DNA of 64,000 nucleotides from Campanula takesimana (lineage: Eukaryota > Streptophyta > Magnoliopsida > Asterales > Campanulaceae): positions 868,001 to 932,000 of the forward strand of contig JAOWBW010000440.1 in the NCBI GenBank assembly GCA_026119855.1, read 5' to 3'. The notes beneath the pieces were generated by a model that saw nothing but the letters and a program-made list of their open reading frames with translations, did not search any database and was not told where the DNA came from. The position numbers were made by a program, and so were the translations under genes. Below, one piece after another: positions 21,401-32,566 of this stretch. Numbering within the stretch: the first letter of the stretch is position 1; the number at the start of each line of letters is the position of its first letter.

Positions 21401-24400
21401 TCAATATAATAACACATGTCTAATATTGATCGACAATATAAGAACTTGTTATACAGTGTCGCATAGCATACAATAGATTTTAATACAGCAAATATGTTTG
21501 TGTATATTATATACGAAGTATTTAACATTGATCCAGAGTACAAGAGCTTGTTAGTAGATAATGACACAAAGCAACCAATAGACTACAATACAGTATAGAT
21601 GTGGGTGTATAGTTCAATGTAATTACCGTAAAAATGAGTGTGGTGTGTTTTAAGTTTAATGTATATGATATATGACTTGGGCAACTATGAACGAAAAAGA
21701 TACCTAGACACGTGCGGTTTGGACCCGGAGCGAGATGGGGAGGAAACGGACTTCGATCGAGATCTTGAGCGACGTGGAGATTTGGCCTTTGGAGACTTGC
21801 TGCACAACAATTCACAAAGTTTATAAGACAGAAAAGGATATTTCAGGCGAGGGAAGAACAGAACTAGACAAGTTATAAAATAAACATGATCCTGCCTTCT
21901 GCTTCTGCTCCGGCTACGACTTCGGCTGTAGCTCCTGCTCCTGCTGCGACTACGGCTCCTTGAACGACTTGAGTCATATTCCTTCACCTAGATAGAGTTG
22001 AGAAGTATAAATAGTAAGCACCTATTACGCAAACGCGCACACATATTAATTATTTAAATATTAAAAAATACAAGATATCAGTTCATAATACCCTTATGAA
22101 TCCTCGAGAAAAAGCATTTCGAAACTCAGAGTCATCCAGCTTCCTTATCTGCAAAAAGTACACGATCATCACTTTCAACTTCACAACCAAATAAAATATT
22201 GGAGGTCAGGCAACAGAAACAAACTTACAGCATATTTCATGTCATCATAATTAGTGTAGTCCACAACCCCTGTTGTGCCTGGATGTCAATTACAAAGAAA
22301 CCTTATGAATCTTTTATCATGCATAGAAAGAATTCACAAAACAGTGCAGCTACTAGAGCCCATATTTGAGCATTAACTACACAAAATAAGGCAAAGCAAG
22401 AAACCTTAAAGCAAGCCATGTGAATTTTACAGGTTACATAATAGAATGAAAATTGTCAAACAAGATGTATAAAAACATGGTGATCAGACAATTGACAATT
22501 ATTGACAATTACAAACGAGTTACTTGCAGGAAGATTTTTATCACTATTAGGAAGCCTCTTGGCAAATATAGCAAAGACAATATCCTCCCTCCGTCCCACC
22601 ACAAGTGAGACCAAATTTTTTGGGCATGGAGATTAAACAAAGAAGTATAAAATTAATAGTGGGGGATTTGTGAGTATGAAAAGCAAAGTAGGAGAGAAAA
22701 TGAGTGGTAGAAATAGTATATGGATTGTGGTTGTGAGCATGACAAGTGGGTTCCATTGAATAAATAAATAAATAAAAAGATGAACAAAAAATTATTAGAA
22801 CTTTGCCATTTTGGGCAGTGTCAATTGTGGTGGACAGAGGGAGTATATAAAAGGTTGCAGTTTGCAAAAGCAAATAACTTTAAAAACAAAAGGTCAACAA
22901 AAACCACAAAACAACCAAAATAAGATTTAGGGTATCACGTTATATGATGACAAGTATTTCACTCCATATTTTATTCATCACATGTAAGTAGCATATCACT
23001 GAACTTTTGGGGTGATAAGGACAGAACAGAAAGGATGTTCGAGTATTGGTTTCACAAAAATCGCCTCATGGTCAATGGCTGCCTATTTCAAAATAGAATC
23101 CTCTATGGAGACATTTTGTTCCATTTCAGCTTGACAAAGCTTTAACCTGAGTACTAAATAGCAGTCCCTATGCCCCTAAATATGTGTCATTATTTAGTTT
23201 GCCCAAAAAAATAATCACTTCTTTTAATATATGAACCAACTTGCAACAAAAAAACTCGCTTAAATGAAAAATCATTCATGATTTGGAAGTACAAAAGGCT
23301 ACATTAGTACTTCACACTTCAGCTATGTAAACTATACACGCGTGAGAAAATTACAATCATTTACAGACAATAAGAAAACTTTTAAACCATACTTATTTAA
23401 GAACGTAGAGAGCCCACAGTTATGTTTAACATATTTCTTAGCACGTTTTAATGAATTACAGCTAACAAAGTAAGTCAGTGCTACAATGATCTTGCTAATG
23501 AATGAAATATATCTAACTTCTTTAGTTGAAGTTGGATGATTAAAATCATCTCAAGTAAAAAATTAAGAAAAATGGAATTACTAAATAGGCATAACATGAT
23601 TTGAACCAGATCTTATGCTATATGAAAAGGCAAAGCAGAAATTAAAATACATTTTAACTTACCACCACCCTCACGAAAAACCTGGGAGAAGCAAACGTCT
23701 CCGGCTCGCCGCATGTGGTCCTGGATTAAACATATAACAAGAATTCACAAGGTTTGAGTAAAACAGGCCACTGACTAAATAAGTTTAAGCAATTATGAAC
23801 CGGAAATTTCAGAAACAGAGTGATCACAATAAAATAGTAAAAGAAATTACGAACAATTTGAAAAATTAATCTTCCACACGCCTAAGCAAAACATAGAAGA
23901 GGGCTGACGTTATCAATAGCAAAAGAAAAAAAGTATGAAGTAGATCCACTAAGTACGGAATAACCACGAACAGGAACAATGCTACACTTACCGATAGATC
24001 AAAAAAGAACTCAATAAATGTGTTTATGATTGAGATTGACCCAACAAAACACTAATCTCCAAAACTGTATAGTAAAGATAGCGGTAATAACACTAGACAG
24101 CAACACATAAAAGCAAAATGCAATAAACCTAAATGTTCAGGCCAAGATACCTGTAAATGTTGCTCCAGAAGACTATCAAGTGTCTTTATCTGATCAAATG
24201 TGTCGTTAAGTGTTAACTGACTTAGAGGGTAAATAAAGTGCCGCTGAATATTATCCAAATTGATGGTAATCAGAATTAACGTCTCACTCTGGAAAAAATG
24301 GATTGACAAGCCCTCATTTTCAGCCACAATGACGCGCAATCAAAGATAATACCAGTGGCCAAATATACCAATCATAAAAGATTTGAAAGTAGGTAACATT

Positions 24401-25790
24401 AACACAATGTTTGATGCATGTTGAAAGCAGACCAACTCACTATCAACAAAATAAAAACTGACATGACTGGTTTGCTCTGGTTTGGGAATATAAGTTTGTC
24501 CCAAATGGCTACAAATATATATTCCCTATATGTCCTTAAATAACGTTCTCTACTGACTTTCCATGGGTGAAAAAATAATTGACCGAGTATTCTATTTAAG
24601 ACTCTCAAACTCGTAATGAAATTGAATCAAAATGACACATTTCTTTCTTCAATTTCACAAATTAGACAAGGTACAACAAATAATGGTTTCAAAAAAGACT
24701 GTCTAAAAAAGGAACCGGAACAATCTAAAGTGGCACAAGGAGCTATTAGTTTAAGAAGAGAGGGTACATGTTTTACTTGAAGGTGACTGTACCGCAGTCA
24801 AGAAAACATCCATAACTATTCGGTGAGCAAACAAGAAATTAGTGCAGAAATAATCATTCCTTTTACTAACCTTAAGATCTTGCCATGAGGCTGAGGAGGG
24901 TAACCCAGTAACCATCACTGCATAAACACAATAAAAATATATGATACCAATTAAGGAAGAAGTTGATCCAATAAACTATCATATTGGATGAAAGAGTGAT
25001 CTGAACTGTATACCTCGATAGTCAGAGCGCCTGGAAACTCCTCCACCACGACTTCCCCGACCGCTGCTGTGGCTACTATGACGATCGGTTGATGATGGAT
25101 GACCACGTCCACCATGAGCAAGTTCCACCTATGCAAGTATCAGATAGATTGGTTATGAACATCATTAATGCGTTTAGTAGGCCATATTTATGTGTGCCAT
25201 GTATGTGTGACCAACCCTTAGTCTGTTCCCATCAAAATTGTAGCCGTCACGTCCACGAATAGCATCTTCAGCATCGCGAGCCTCTTCAAACTAAATGGAA
25301 AGAGTCCAAACCATATGAGAAAGGACGAGGGTAAACAAAATAAATGAGGCTTAAGCATCATAAAACTCACCTCTACGAAAGCATAACCAGGGGGTCTTGG
25401 TGGGACTTTCAAGTCAATGTGTACAATCGGTCCATACTGTGATGCCATATACGAGAAACATTAGAAATTACATTCACTTTACCTCTAGCAAAGTGAGGTC
25501 GAGAACTCTTTAGATTTTCTTATTTCTCTTGGAAGAAGATGTTGCATCAAAAGTAGCATCAGATGATTAAACTGAATGGTGAATTTCATTTTATATTCCA
25601 GTTCTCTCCTTGGTGGATATTAACATAGTGAGACATGCAATATGCATAAGATAATAACACAAATATATCAACAACAAAAAAAAAAAAAAAAAAAACCCGA
25701 CCAAACCTTGTAAAACAGATCTTCCACTTCACGCTCACGAATATCACCAGGAAGATTTCCAACGTAGAGGGTTCTGCTAGAGCGACTCAT
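18490..25790 (-). CDS. SR34: SR34/SR1-like serine/arginine-rich splicing factor, 12 coding exons
   Basis: Exons in coding order: 25790-25707, 25436-25371, 25290-25216, 25128-25014, 24917-24871, 23720-23663, 22278-22229, 22148-22092, 21987-21896, 21799-21704, 19118-19085, 18672-18490; 318 aa. RRM1 starts SSRTLYVGNLPGDIREREVE (RNP2 at 8-13) and has RNP1 GYAFVEFEE. A Gly-rich hinge leads to RRM2 with the SR-family signature SWQDLKD (124-130). An RS domain runs from about residue 185, and a Lys/Pro/Ser tail (SKSPKRRSPSKSKSPVRD) is typical of the SF2/ASF-like plant subfamily. It would bind exonic enhancers and promote U1/U2 recruitment in nuclear speckles. The ninth coding intron starts with GC, not GT. 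The last ~20 residues after KSISR are not RS-like and may be lineage-specific or differently spliced. Intron 10 is 2.6 kb and repeat-filled. Confidence 0.92.
20442..20520. repeat. (CT)n-rich tract in SR34 intron 10
   Basis: About 80 bp of CTCTTTCTCTCTCTCGCTCT-type pyrimidine sequence on the plus strand, hence a GA tract in the transcript. It sits directly before a SINE/LINE-type (TTG)n tail. Confidence 0.9.
20531..20600 (+). mobile_element. SINE/RTE-LINE 3' tail ending (TTG)n
   Basis: ATGAGGATTCATGTTAGCCG, then CCCCAAATTATTTTGGG (a 6-bp stem with TTAT loop), ACTAAGG and four to five TTG units. Plant TS-type SINEs and their RTE-LINE partners share such 3' ends. Only the tail region is recognisable. 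Confidence 0.65.
20956..21028 (-). mobile_element. SINE/RTE-LINE 3' tail ending (TTG)n, inverted copy
   Basis: Minus strand: CATATGATGATTCATTTTAG, then CCTAAATCATTTTAGG (stem-loop), ACTAAGG and (TTG)6. It faces the copy at 20531-20600 across 355 bp, so the two could pair in the SR34 pre-mRNA. Confidence 0.65.
22583..22843. mobile_element. Stowaway-type MITE in SR34 intron 6
   Basis: The left end TCCTCCCTCCGTCCCACCAC is mirrored at the right by GTGGTGGACAGAGGGAG; TA lies on both sides. Its interior has the GTGAGTATGAAAAG...AAATGAGTGG block shared with 58221-58475. Confidence 0.82.
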
Positions 25791-25795
25791 CTTTC

Positions 25796-26011
25796 CTGCA
25801 AGCATTAAAAATTAACAAAAAAAAAAAAAAAACGAACAATGTGAAATGCGATTACCAAAACCTATAAGCCAAAAATTCATACAATTCTGGAGGAAGAAGA
25901 AGAAGAAGAAGAAGAAAATTACTACACAACAAACCCTAATCAACATTCATCGAGAACAAATTCCGGTTCAAAATTAGGGCTCGGAGCTATTAAATTAAGA
26001 GCAGATTTTAC
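25796..26011 (-). other. SR34: 5' UTR intron of the SR34-like gene
   Basis: Minus strand: donor CCCAAG|GTAAAATC at 26012/26011 and acceptor TTGCAG|GAAAG at 25796/25795, five bases before the ATG. Leader introns are common in plant SR genes. Read from splice sites only. Confidence 0.65.
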
Positions 26012-26106
26012 CTTGGGTGATTGAGAGGATTAGGGTTGGAATTCGGTTGGAATTCGGTTTGAGTTTGATGATATCAGACGGTGGTGGTGGCATATTTACA
26101 ATTCGG

Positions 26107-26113
26107 CTTTATA
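26107..26113 (-). promoter_or_regulatory. SR34: Putative TATA box of the SR34-like gene
   Basis: Minus strand TATAAAG, about 95 bp before the 5' UTR donor. A transcription start near 26080 would give a short first exon followed by the 216-bp leader intron. Confidence 0.5.
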
Positions 26114-26445
26114 TTATTGGTTATGGGCTTCTTCTACGATTAATGGGCTTTAGAGTTCGTCTTTACCTTCCTATTCAAATATGGCCCGTCTAAACTTAGT
26201 TGCCCAATAGGAATAGGAATGAATGAAGTACATTTTTATCTCGAACAAGATGAGGTGTCGATATTTTATTGGTTATATCGATAATGGATCTGTCACACTC
26301 AAATTAAAAACACCAATAAAATCATTACAACTAGGATTTTGTGAGCAAGATTTTGTGACCTTTTTGCGCCCATAGTATTATTCTTTTTATCTGTTTGAAA
26401 ATGAAAAAAGTTTTTGAAAGATGACACATTATGTGTATATACTTC

Positions 26446-26700
26446 CACGTCCAAAAAAAACTTCTCATTTTGTTATTTTGAGTAATTCATTGGAAACTCT
26501 CACTTACTCAAAAAAGAAAAAAATTACCTTCACTTTTCTCTCTCCTTCTCACTCTCCTCACGCACAATAATTATCCACTTATTATTCCCCCACCCCACTT
26601 TCTCTCTCCTTCCCACTCACACCACCTACTTTTTCAACGTCTTTCTTTAATTCTCGTTTCCTATAACTCAACCAACTTGTTATGAATGTAAATGAAACAA
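26446..26700. mobile_element. Degenerate Stowaway-family MITE
   Basis: GTCCAAAAAAAACTTCTCATTTTG followed by pyrimidine-rich CACTTTTCTCTCTCCTTCTCAC and CCCACTTTCTCTCTCC blocks. These are the inverse of the GAGAGAAAGTGGGG interior of the MITE at 58221-58475. It lies between the SR34 promoter and the YqaJ 3' end. Terminal repeats are eroded. Confidence 0.45.
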
Positions 26701-26794
26701 AATTCTACAAATTTTGGTAAATAATTCTAATATTTTTAAAATGAATGAAATGCGAGATATGTCAGGTTTCCATAATACAAAGGTATTGTTACAT

Positions 26795-27924
26795 TCACCT
26801 GTAAAATTCCACATATCCTGCAATTTCCCTACACATCAACCTAGCCTGACCAGCCAAGTTCCTACTCTTAACTATCACAGACTCCGTCAGTTGATGTGTA
26901 GAAGATGGCTTGTACGATTTAGCTTCCTCCTCTTTCCCCATCGACAAAGCTTCCCGAGCAGGAACCACATTTTCCCACCAAAACTCTTTCAAGATCCCAT
27001 GTATCGATTCCCAATACTCACGATCCCTGCACACCCGAAATATAGTGCTCCCGTTTGGTGTCCAACAATACAAATCTACCCAATCTCTGTCCATTACCTC
27101 CATTTGACCCTGTACCTGTCAGTGGCGAACCCAGAAAATTTTGAGAAGGGGTCAAGATTGTTGGGGAACTTTTTTTATATTTATGAAATAGAAATTTGGA
27201 ATAAAGGGGTCAAAGTCAAATGTTGTAACAGTATAAAGTTTACCAAAATTAAAGGGGGTTGAAGTAGACAATAATATTACTTTTAGTGTATGTTCCAAAA
27301 TTTAAAAGGTACCTGAGGCATGTAGTAAAATGGCATATTTGCCCATGGCAAACATAACTCAGGCTTTCCTTTATTGTATGGGCATTTCACTTCAAGAATC
27401 CCTCCCCCTGAGAAGCACTCGAGTAGACCATCTGGGGAGGCTCCTATCCATTTGAATCTTTCTTCTATATGGGTCGCGAATCCCAATGTGCTGACTTCAC
27501 GACCGGTGATGATTTTGTACTGTTCTATGGCTACTGATTCATTGACCACACCCCATTGCATGGCGGGTATTTGAGAAACGTCGACAGATTTTGCATCTTG
27601 CTGAAATACTTTCTCGTGCCAGAGCTCGTATCTACGGCTTCCTTTCCAGAAACCTAGTGCGGTGCTGAAGGTGCTGGTTGTCAACTTGTCCCTTCGAAGA
27701 GTAAACCATTCTTCGGAGCGTTGGGGAGTATCTGATGGGGAGACCCGGGTAGTCAAAACTGAGGGTGGTGGGTGGTGAATAAGAGGGAATTTTTGAGTAA
27801 TTATAGGAGATACGGAGTTATAAAAGTTTCTGTAAAACCTGAATTGATAAATTCTTCGTTTGACAAAGGTAATTGCTGTTTTGTGGCGAATAGTATGTAA
27901 GTGATTAATATTGGCGTTGTGCAT
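26795..27924 (-). CDS. YqaJ-type (lambda-exonuclease-like) nuclease, 2 exons
   Basis: Exons 27924-27313 and 27115-26795 join in phase 0 to 310 aa. The core starts QRSEEWFTLRRDKLTTSTFS (residues about 68-87), then WG..NE..AIEQY...TGREV, GASPDGLL and GILEVKCPY. The Asp of SPDG and the E-x-K of LEVK form the PD-(D/E)XK active site of the YqaJ family. Exon 2 gives GQMEVMDRDWVDLYCWTPNG, the conserved end of the fold. Plant members are annotated as restriction-endonuclease-like proteins of unclear role; the basic N-terminal 50 residues rich in His/Arg/Tyr could be an organelle transit peptide (inferred). The acceptor GACAG|GTACAG was chosen over the GTACAG 6 nt later because it restores VQGQ; both are in frame. 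The intron includes a transposon-like GGGTTCGCCACTG end. The start Met is the first in the frame. Confidence 0.8.
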
Positions 27925-29960
27925 TGCTGAAGCTCTTGTGTTGTATGATTCTGACAGTAGTTGGTGAAGGATCCTGCAATGGCCACAAACAGCTAGATGT
28001 ATTGAAGCAAACTTCCATCGACTAGATTAAAGAGAAAAGGTTGTGTACAGCCAAAGAAGATTGTCAACGGTTATGAATAAATTTAACCAAGCAGTTGCCC
28101 TCGTTTTTGCAAAACACCAAGAAAAATTTAGGCAACAATTCGCGCAAAGAAAAAAAAAAGTATAATTGAAGTGGTGGATGGAAATCGAAATAAAAAAGGA
28201 GTAGAAACACAGAGCTTCCAAAAAACATGGGGTACAACCTTCAAGATTATTGTTATCATATTTGTTTTATTTATCATCTTTTATTATCTCTTTTTTTTTT
28301 TTAGGGGTTGAATGCCATAATTTATGCCAGGTTTTGTTAAATCTGTTCCCGCAAATGGAACGTACACTCATCTTTGATTAAGGGTACCTATTTCCATAAT
28401 CAACTCAAGCAAAGAACTAATTTCTAAGGAGAACTGGATCATATTCCCAGCGTAATGACCTCGGATGATCCCAACTAGGTTGGATATTAATCCATTTCAA
28501 CTTCCTTGTGATTCCTCTCGGGACAATCTTGAATTGGTTCCATATTTGACAAATTAGTGCAGATTCCTTCAATTTGTTTAATAATTTCACAATTTAAGCT
28601 TTACATCCTCTCTATTAGTAGATTCCGTTGAAGGCTTGAAGCCTATCTATTAGCAACTTTTAACTTTTATAACTTCGGAAAGGGACTATTATGAACCCAA
28701 AAAGACTTATAACAGTATTCTTGAACTAGATGCTCTAGCTAGTTATTACTCCGTACTATATATGAGTGTTAATTGTCAATAGCTTTTTATCTAACTTACG
28801 CCTCAAGTAGTTTGGGGTACCAACATATTAAGTCATCAATCAAGGAATTGACAAGATGATTTCATGTACAACACATGGGTTCAACATTTTTCATGAGACA
28901 TTAACTCGAGGGAGGAACTTCTTAAAGATGAACTTACTCCATAGCATATACTATACTCTATCGGAAAAATATGGGATGTGAGACAAACCCAAAAACTTCT
29001 ACAAACCTGTTAGCTGCTCTAGCAAGTTGACATGTTTCACATTTGATATTCATGGGGGATTGATTATACAACAAACACTTTAAACTGTGCTATTAGATTC
29101 AGCTTAATCGACAATGAAAAGAAAATCCTGAATTTAGTCTCGTAATAGGGCCCTCATACCTGGAAGAGTTTATGGTTAAGTCCAATACGAGTTGCCTGGT
29201 TGTCCTTTGAAGAGCATGAGCAACAAAGTTCAAGGAATTAAAATTTCACTGGTACTTTCAGACTTCACGTCTAACATGTTCACTTATGTGTACATTGTCA
29301 TTGATAGTAGAAAACACTTGGGTCTTTAAGGTTGTCACATTCAAATTCAATAGGTCCAGAAGTCAGATTTCCTTATGGACCCCTGAAAAGAAAAATTCAG
29401 GGGGGTCTAAATCCGCCACTGCTTGCACAGAATATACAACCAGTTAAAATCATACTCCTATGTAAACCCAAGATCTTTCCTTTCACGCTGACGTATGAGG
29501 ATTCATGTTAGCGGACCCGGAATTATTTTGGGACCAATGGTTTGTTGTTTTTGTTGTATGTAAACCCAAGCATGAATATCTTGTACGCTACTACATGTAA
29601 AGACATTGCCGCTTGCTTGAGCTGTTGAGCGCACCTTATCCACACATTTTGCTCTATATTCAATTAATTCTCTATTAAGGTGATCCCTTGACACCAATCA
29701 GAACTAGCTAGGTCTTCAAACCAACATATTAAGAATAGTGAATAATGATTTGCTATAATAGGGCAGAAACTCTACATAGCATATACTACAAAATAATGAA
29801 CCACTGGTGATTATTTAGGGCAAGGCCACGTTAGAATTTATCCATTTCGAACACAAATTGACATGAATTTCCTAAAACAAAAAGGCCCCCATGGCTGCAG
29901 TAACGCTCTCAGTACCAAATTTTAACCTAAATGCATTTACAGGCTCGAACTCCAAACCTT
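27925..29960. other. Intergenic DNA with transposon scraps
   Basis: No supported gene. It contains a (TTG)n SINE/LINE tail (29489-29558) and a transposon-like AATCCGCCACTGC end near 29410. Short open frames show no domain. Confidence 0.4.
29489..29558 (+). mobile_element. SINE/RTE-LINE 3' tail, diverged copy
   Basis: CGTATGAGGATTCATGTTAG, GACCCGGAATTATTTTGGGA and a TTGTTGTTTTTGTTG tail. The stem of the hairpin is partly broken here compared with the copy at 20531. Confidence 0.6.
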
Positions 29961-29973
29961 TTGTTAAACTGAC

Positions 29974-30216
29974 ATGAATAAAAAGACGATTGAGCATGTG
30001 AAAGCGAGGAGGTACCGTGAGGGAAGGAAGCCGAGAGTAGAATTGGGGGTACGTGAGGAGATAATCGGGTTGATTTGCGTAACTGCGGAAGCGACGGCGC
30101 CGGCGAAAATAGGTATTAGAGGTTCAAGGTGTGGAAGACGTGACGAGATAGCGGGCGGTCATTTGATATTTGATAGATTCACTGCGGACCATCGCTCGCC
30201 ATTAGAAAGGCAGTGA
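29974..30216. other. GC-rich island of unknown nature
   Basis: About 240 bp that is clearly GC-richer than its surroundings and open on the plus strand for 80 codons, with no recognised domain. The minus strand also has open stretches. It could be a captured exon fragment or an orphan first exon; I cannot assign it. Confidence 0.25.
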
Positions 30217-30626
30217 ATCTACAAACGGATTATAGCCGGTACTGCTTACTCACTTAGTCCCAAAACACCTTTCACATATTTCTCTTTTTGGTGTCCCATT
30301 AATAAGTCTCACTTTTCCAAAATGGAAAAGATTCTCACTACTTATCTCTCCTCTCCACTTACAACAACTATCCACTTAATATTCTCTACCCTACTTTCTC
30401 TTTCCTTCTCACTCACACCACTCACTTTTCTTACACATTTTATTAATTCCCGTGTATTTCAAAAAAAATGCATGTTGTTGGAGTACATTCTATTGCTCTT
30501 CATCTACTTCTATTACTTAAAGAAATTCAAAATATGGGGAAGAATGCGGTTTTTGACATTTTGGTAATATAAGGGAAGTTGTTTTAAAATATGCGGGTGA
30601 CATTTTTATAAATATATTGATACTTA

Positions 30627-30864
30627 CTCCTTTTGGTCCAAAATAACTGTCAATTTTGGTTAAACAGATGTAAGTTTGATCTATAAATTTAAAATAAAAA
30701 TAATGATCCTAATAAAAATCTAAAATTTGTTATTAAAAGTATTATTGATTATAATACATTGACAAATTTTAAATTTTTATTAGCATAATTGTTTTTTATT
30801 TAAATTATTGGTCAAAGTTATATCTGATTGACCAAAAGCGACAGTTATTTTGGACCAGGGGGAG
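30627..30864. mobile_element. Stowaway-type MITE
   Basis: The left end CTCCTTTTGGTCCAAAATAACT is mirrored at the right (ATTTTGGACCAGGGGGAG), flanked by TA on each side. The inner arms TGTCAATTTTGGT and GACCAAAAGCGACAG also mirror each other. Confidence 0.82.
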
Positions 30865-31045
30865 TATTATAAAAGTGTGGTGACATTTTTGTAAATAATA
30901 GTAACTTATTGAACGCCCAAGGGATTGACACTCTTAAACACACAGATTGGCATTCTTTAACATATTCACTAACACTATTTAACACTGTTACTGGCACTTA
31001 TTGAAAGCTAACAGCTTCATTGTTAATAAGTGTCAGTGCAAATGG

Positions 31046-32553
31046 TGTTAGTAGTGGTGCCCTAGGCACGTTTAATAAACGTTGTAATTGTTATCATTTA
31101 TTTCATATCAATAAAGAGATATTTTGATTATTATTGTTGTTCATGTTTACTTATAATAATCCCCGTCCCTAGTACTTATTAAGCACTAGTATAAAGGCTA
31201 AATGATCATGAGATGATCATGTTAGATTTATGGGTACTTGTTTGGAACAAGGTACTGGACATGACCTGCCGTATGAGATTTATGTCATGGTCTATGTCGT
31301 ACATATATCTCATATTAGTTATGTCATTTGAATCCTTAGACATGAAGTTATTATAGTCTTCCACTTGATGAACATTGTGTTTGACATATTCAAACGCTAC
31401 CTTAACACGGTAGTTATAAAGGGTATGATTGGCATAATCGGATTCCCGTTGGGAAGAATAATAAGCTAAATGGATTTGTCCCTCCACAGAGAGATGTCAA
31501 GCTTGGGCCCCTCGAAGGAATGATGCTGATGAAATGTTCGGCCGGACTCAAATAGATTGATTGGATCAATAGCATTTGAATTATCAACGTATTCGGAATC
31601 GAGAAAGTATTGAACAAGACAAGTTGACTGTTTGACCATGACTTGTGTTCAATGACATCGTGGACAAAAGGATTGTGACATATTCTAAAGGAATGCGAAC
31701 TTGTATCTAGTTATACTATTTGGGTAGGTATGACGGTTTGCTAGAACCTAATCATATCTTATGGGATCATGTTTGAGCCCATTGCCAACTTAGTATAATC
31801 CTAGAGGGTCACACACAATAGAACGAATCTTAAATAAGAGGACTATATTGGAATTTAGGGTCAAAGGACCTCAATGGAATTTCTGGAAAAAATCTGGGCT
31901 TCCTGGTCAACCAAGCGGGCGCTTAGGTTGGACCAGGCGGGCGCCTGAATGAGTCCGGAAAGGTCTGTACCTTCTGATCAAATAAGCGGGCGCCTGGGTT
32001 GGACCAGGCGGGCGCTCGGTCTGGCGGCAGAAAAATTCCTAATTCGATTAGGAAAGGTTTTTGGCACAAGTTACCTATTTGGAATAAGTCTTAATTGTGT
32101 ATAAAAACCCCAATTCGGCCAGACCATCCTTACTAGTGCTTTTGTGAGTCTCAAAGAGTTTGAGAGAGATTTTATTTTGTTTTAAGACATCCTTGATTGA
32201 GGAACAAAATAATTCACAAATAAATTCCATATAGTTCTTTATTAAATTGTGAAAGTGTGTTTCATAATTATTGGTCTAGCAACCAAGATCAAGGAGCCTC
32301 TTGATATTCGTTCGAAGTGTGGACACCGCTAGAGGGTGAATTTTATCATCTACAAAGTTCGTGATTTTGTCCGTGATAAAGCTTCAAGTTTCTCCACCAA
32401 GACCAAGGAAAACTTTGATAGTCATCAAGGGTTAGTTTTTCCTTTAATCATTATGTTGTATTTGATTTAATCATATGAACGGATCCATGGCTTTGGGTTT
32501 CTTAAAATTTTGATTGCTATATTCCGCTGCGCATGTTACTTGGAAACCCAACA
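31046..32553 (+). repeat. 5' LTR of the Copia element
   Basis: 1508 bp, TG...CA (TGTTAGTAG ... AAACCCAACA). A TATA box (TATAAAAA, 32100-32107) precedes the U3/R boundary. GC-rich GCGGGCGC motifs cluster at 31914-32025. About 20 substitutions and no length difference separate it from the 3' LTR by eye. Confidence 0.95.
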
Positions 32554-32554
32554 G

Positions 32555-32566
32555 TGGTATCAGAGC
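32555..32566 (+). other. Primer-binding site (initiator tRNA-Met)
   Basis: TGGTATCAGAGC, starting 2 nt after the 5' LTR, is complementary to the 3' end of plant initiator tRNA-Met and would prime minus-strand synthesis. Confidence 0.93.

Noticed and set aside
26714..27262. 182-codon open frame on the plus strand
   Set aside because: It is antisense to the YqaJ exon 2 and intron, has no domain, and the minus strand gives a clear conserved protein.
31206..31617. Minus-strand open frames in the 5' LTR, repeated in the 3' LTR (38288-38699)
   Set aside because: They recur only because the LTRs are near-identical. No domain or conserved start context supports them.
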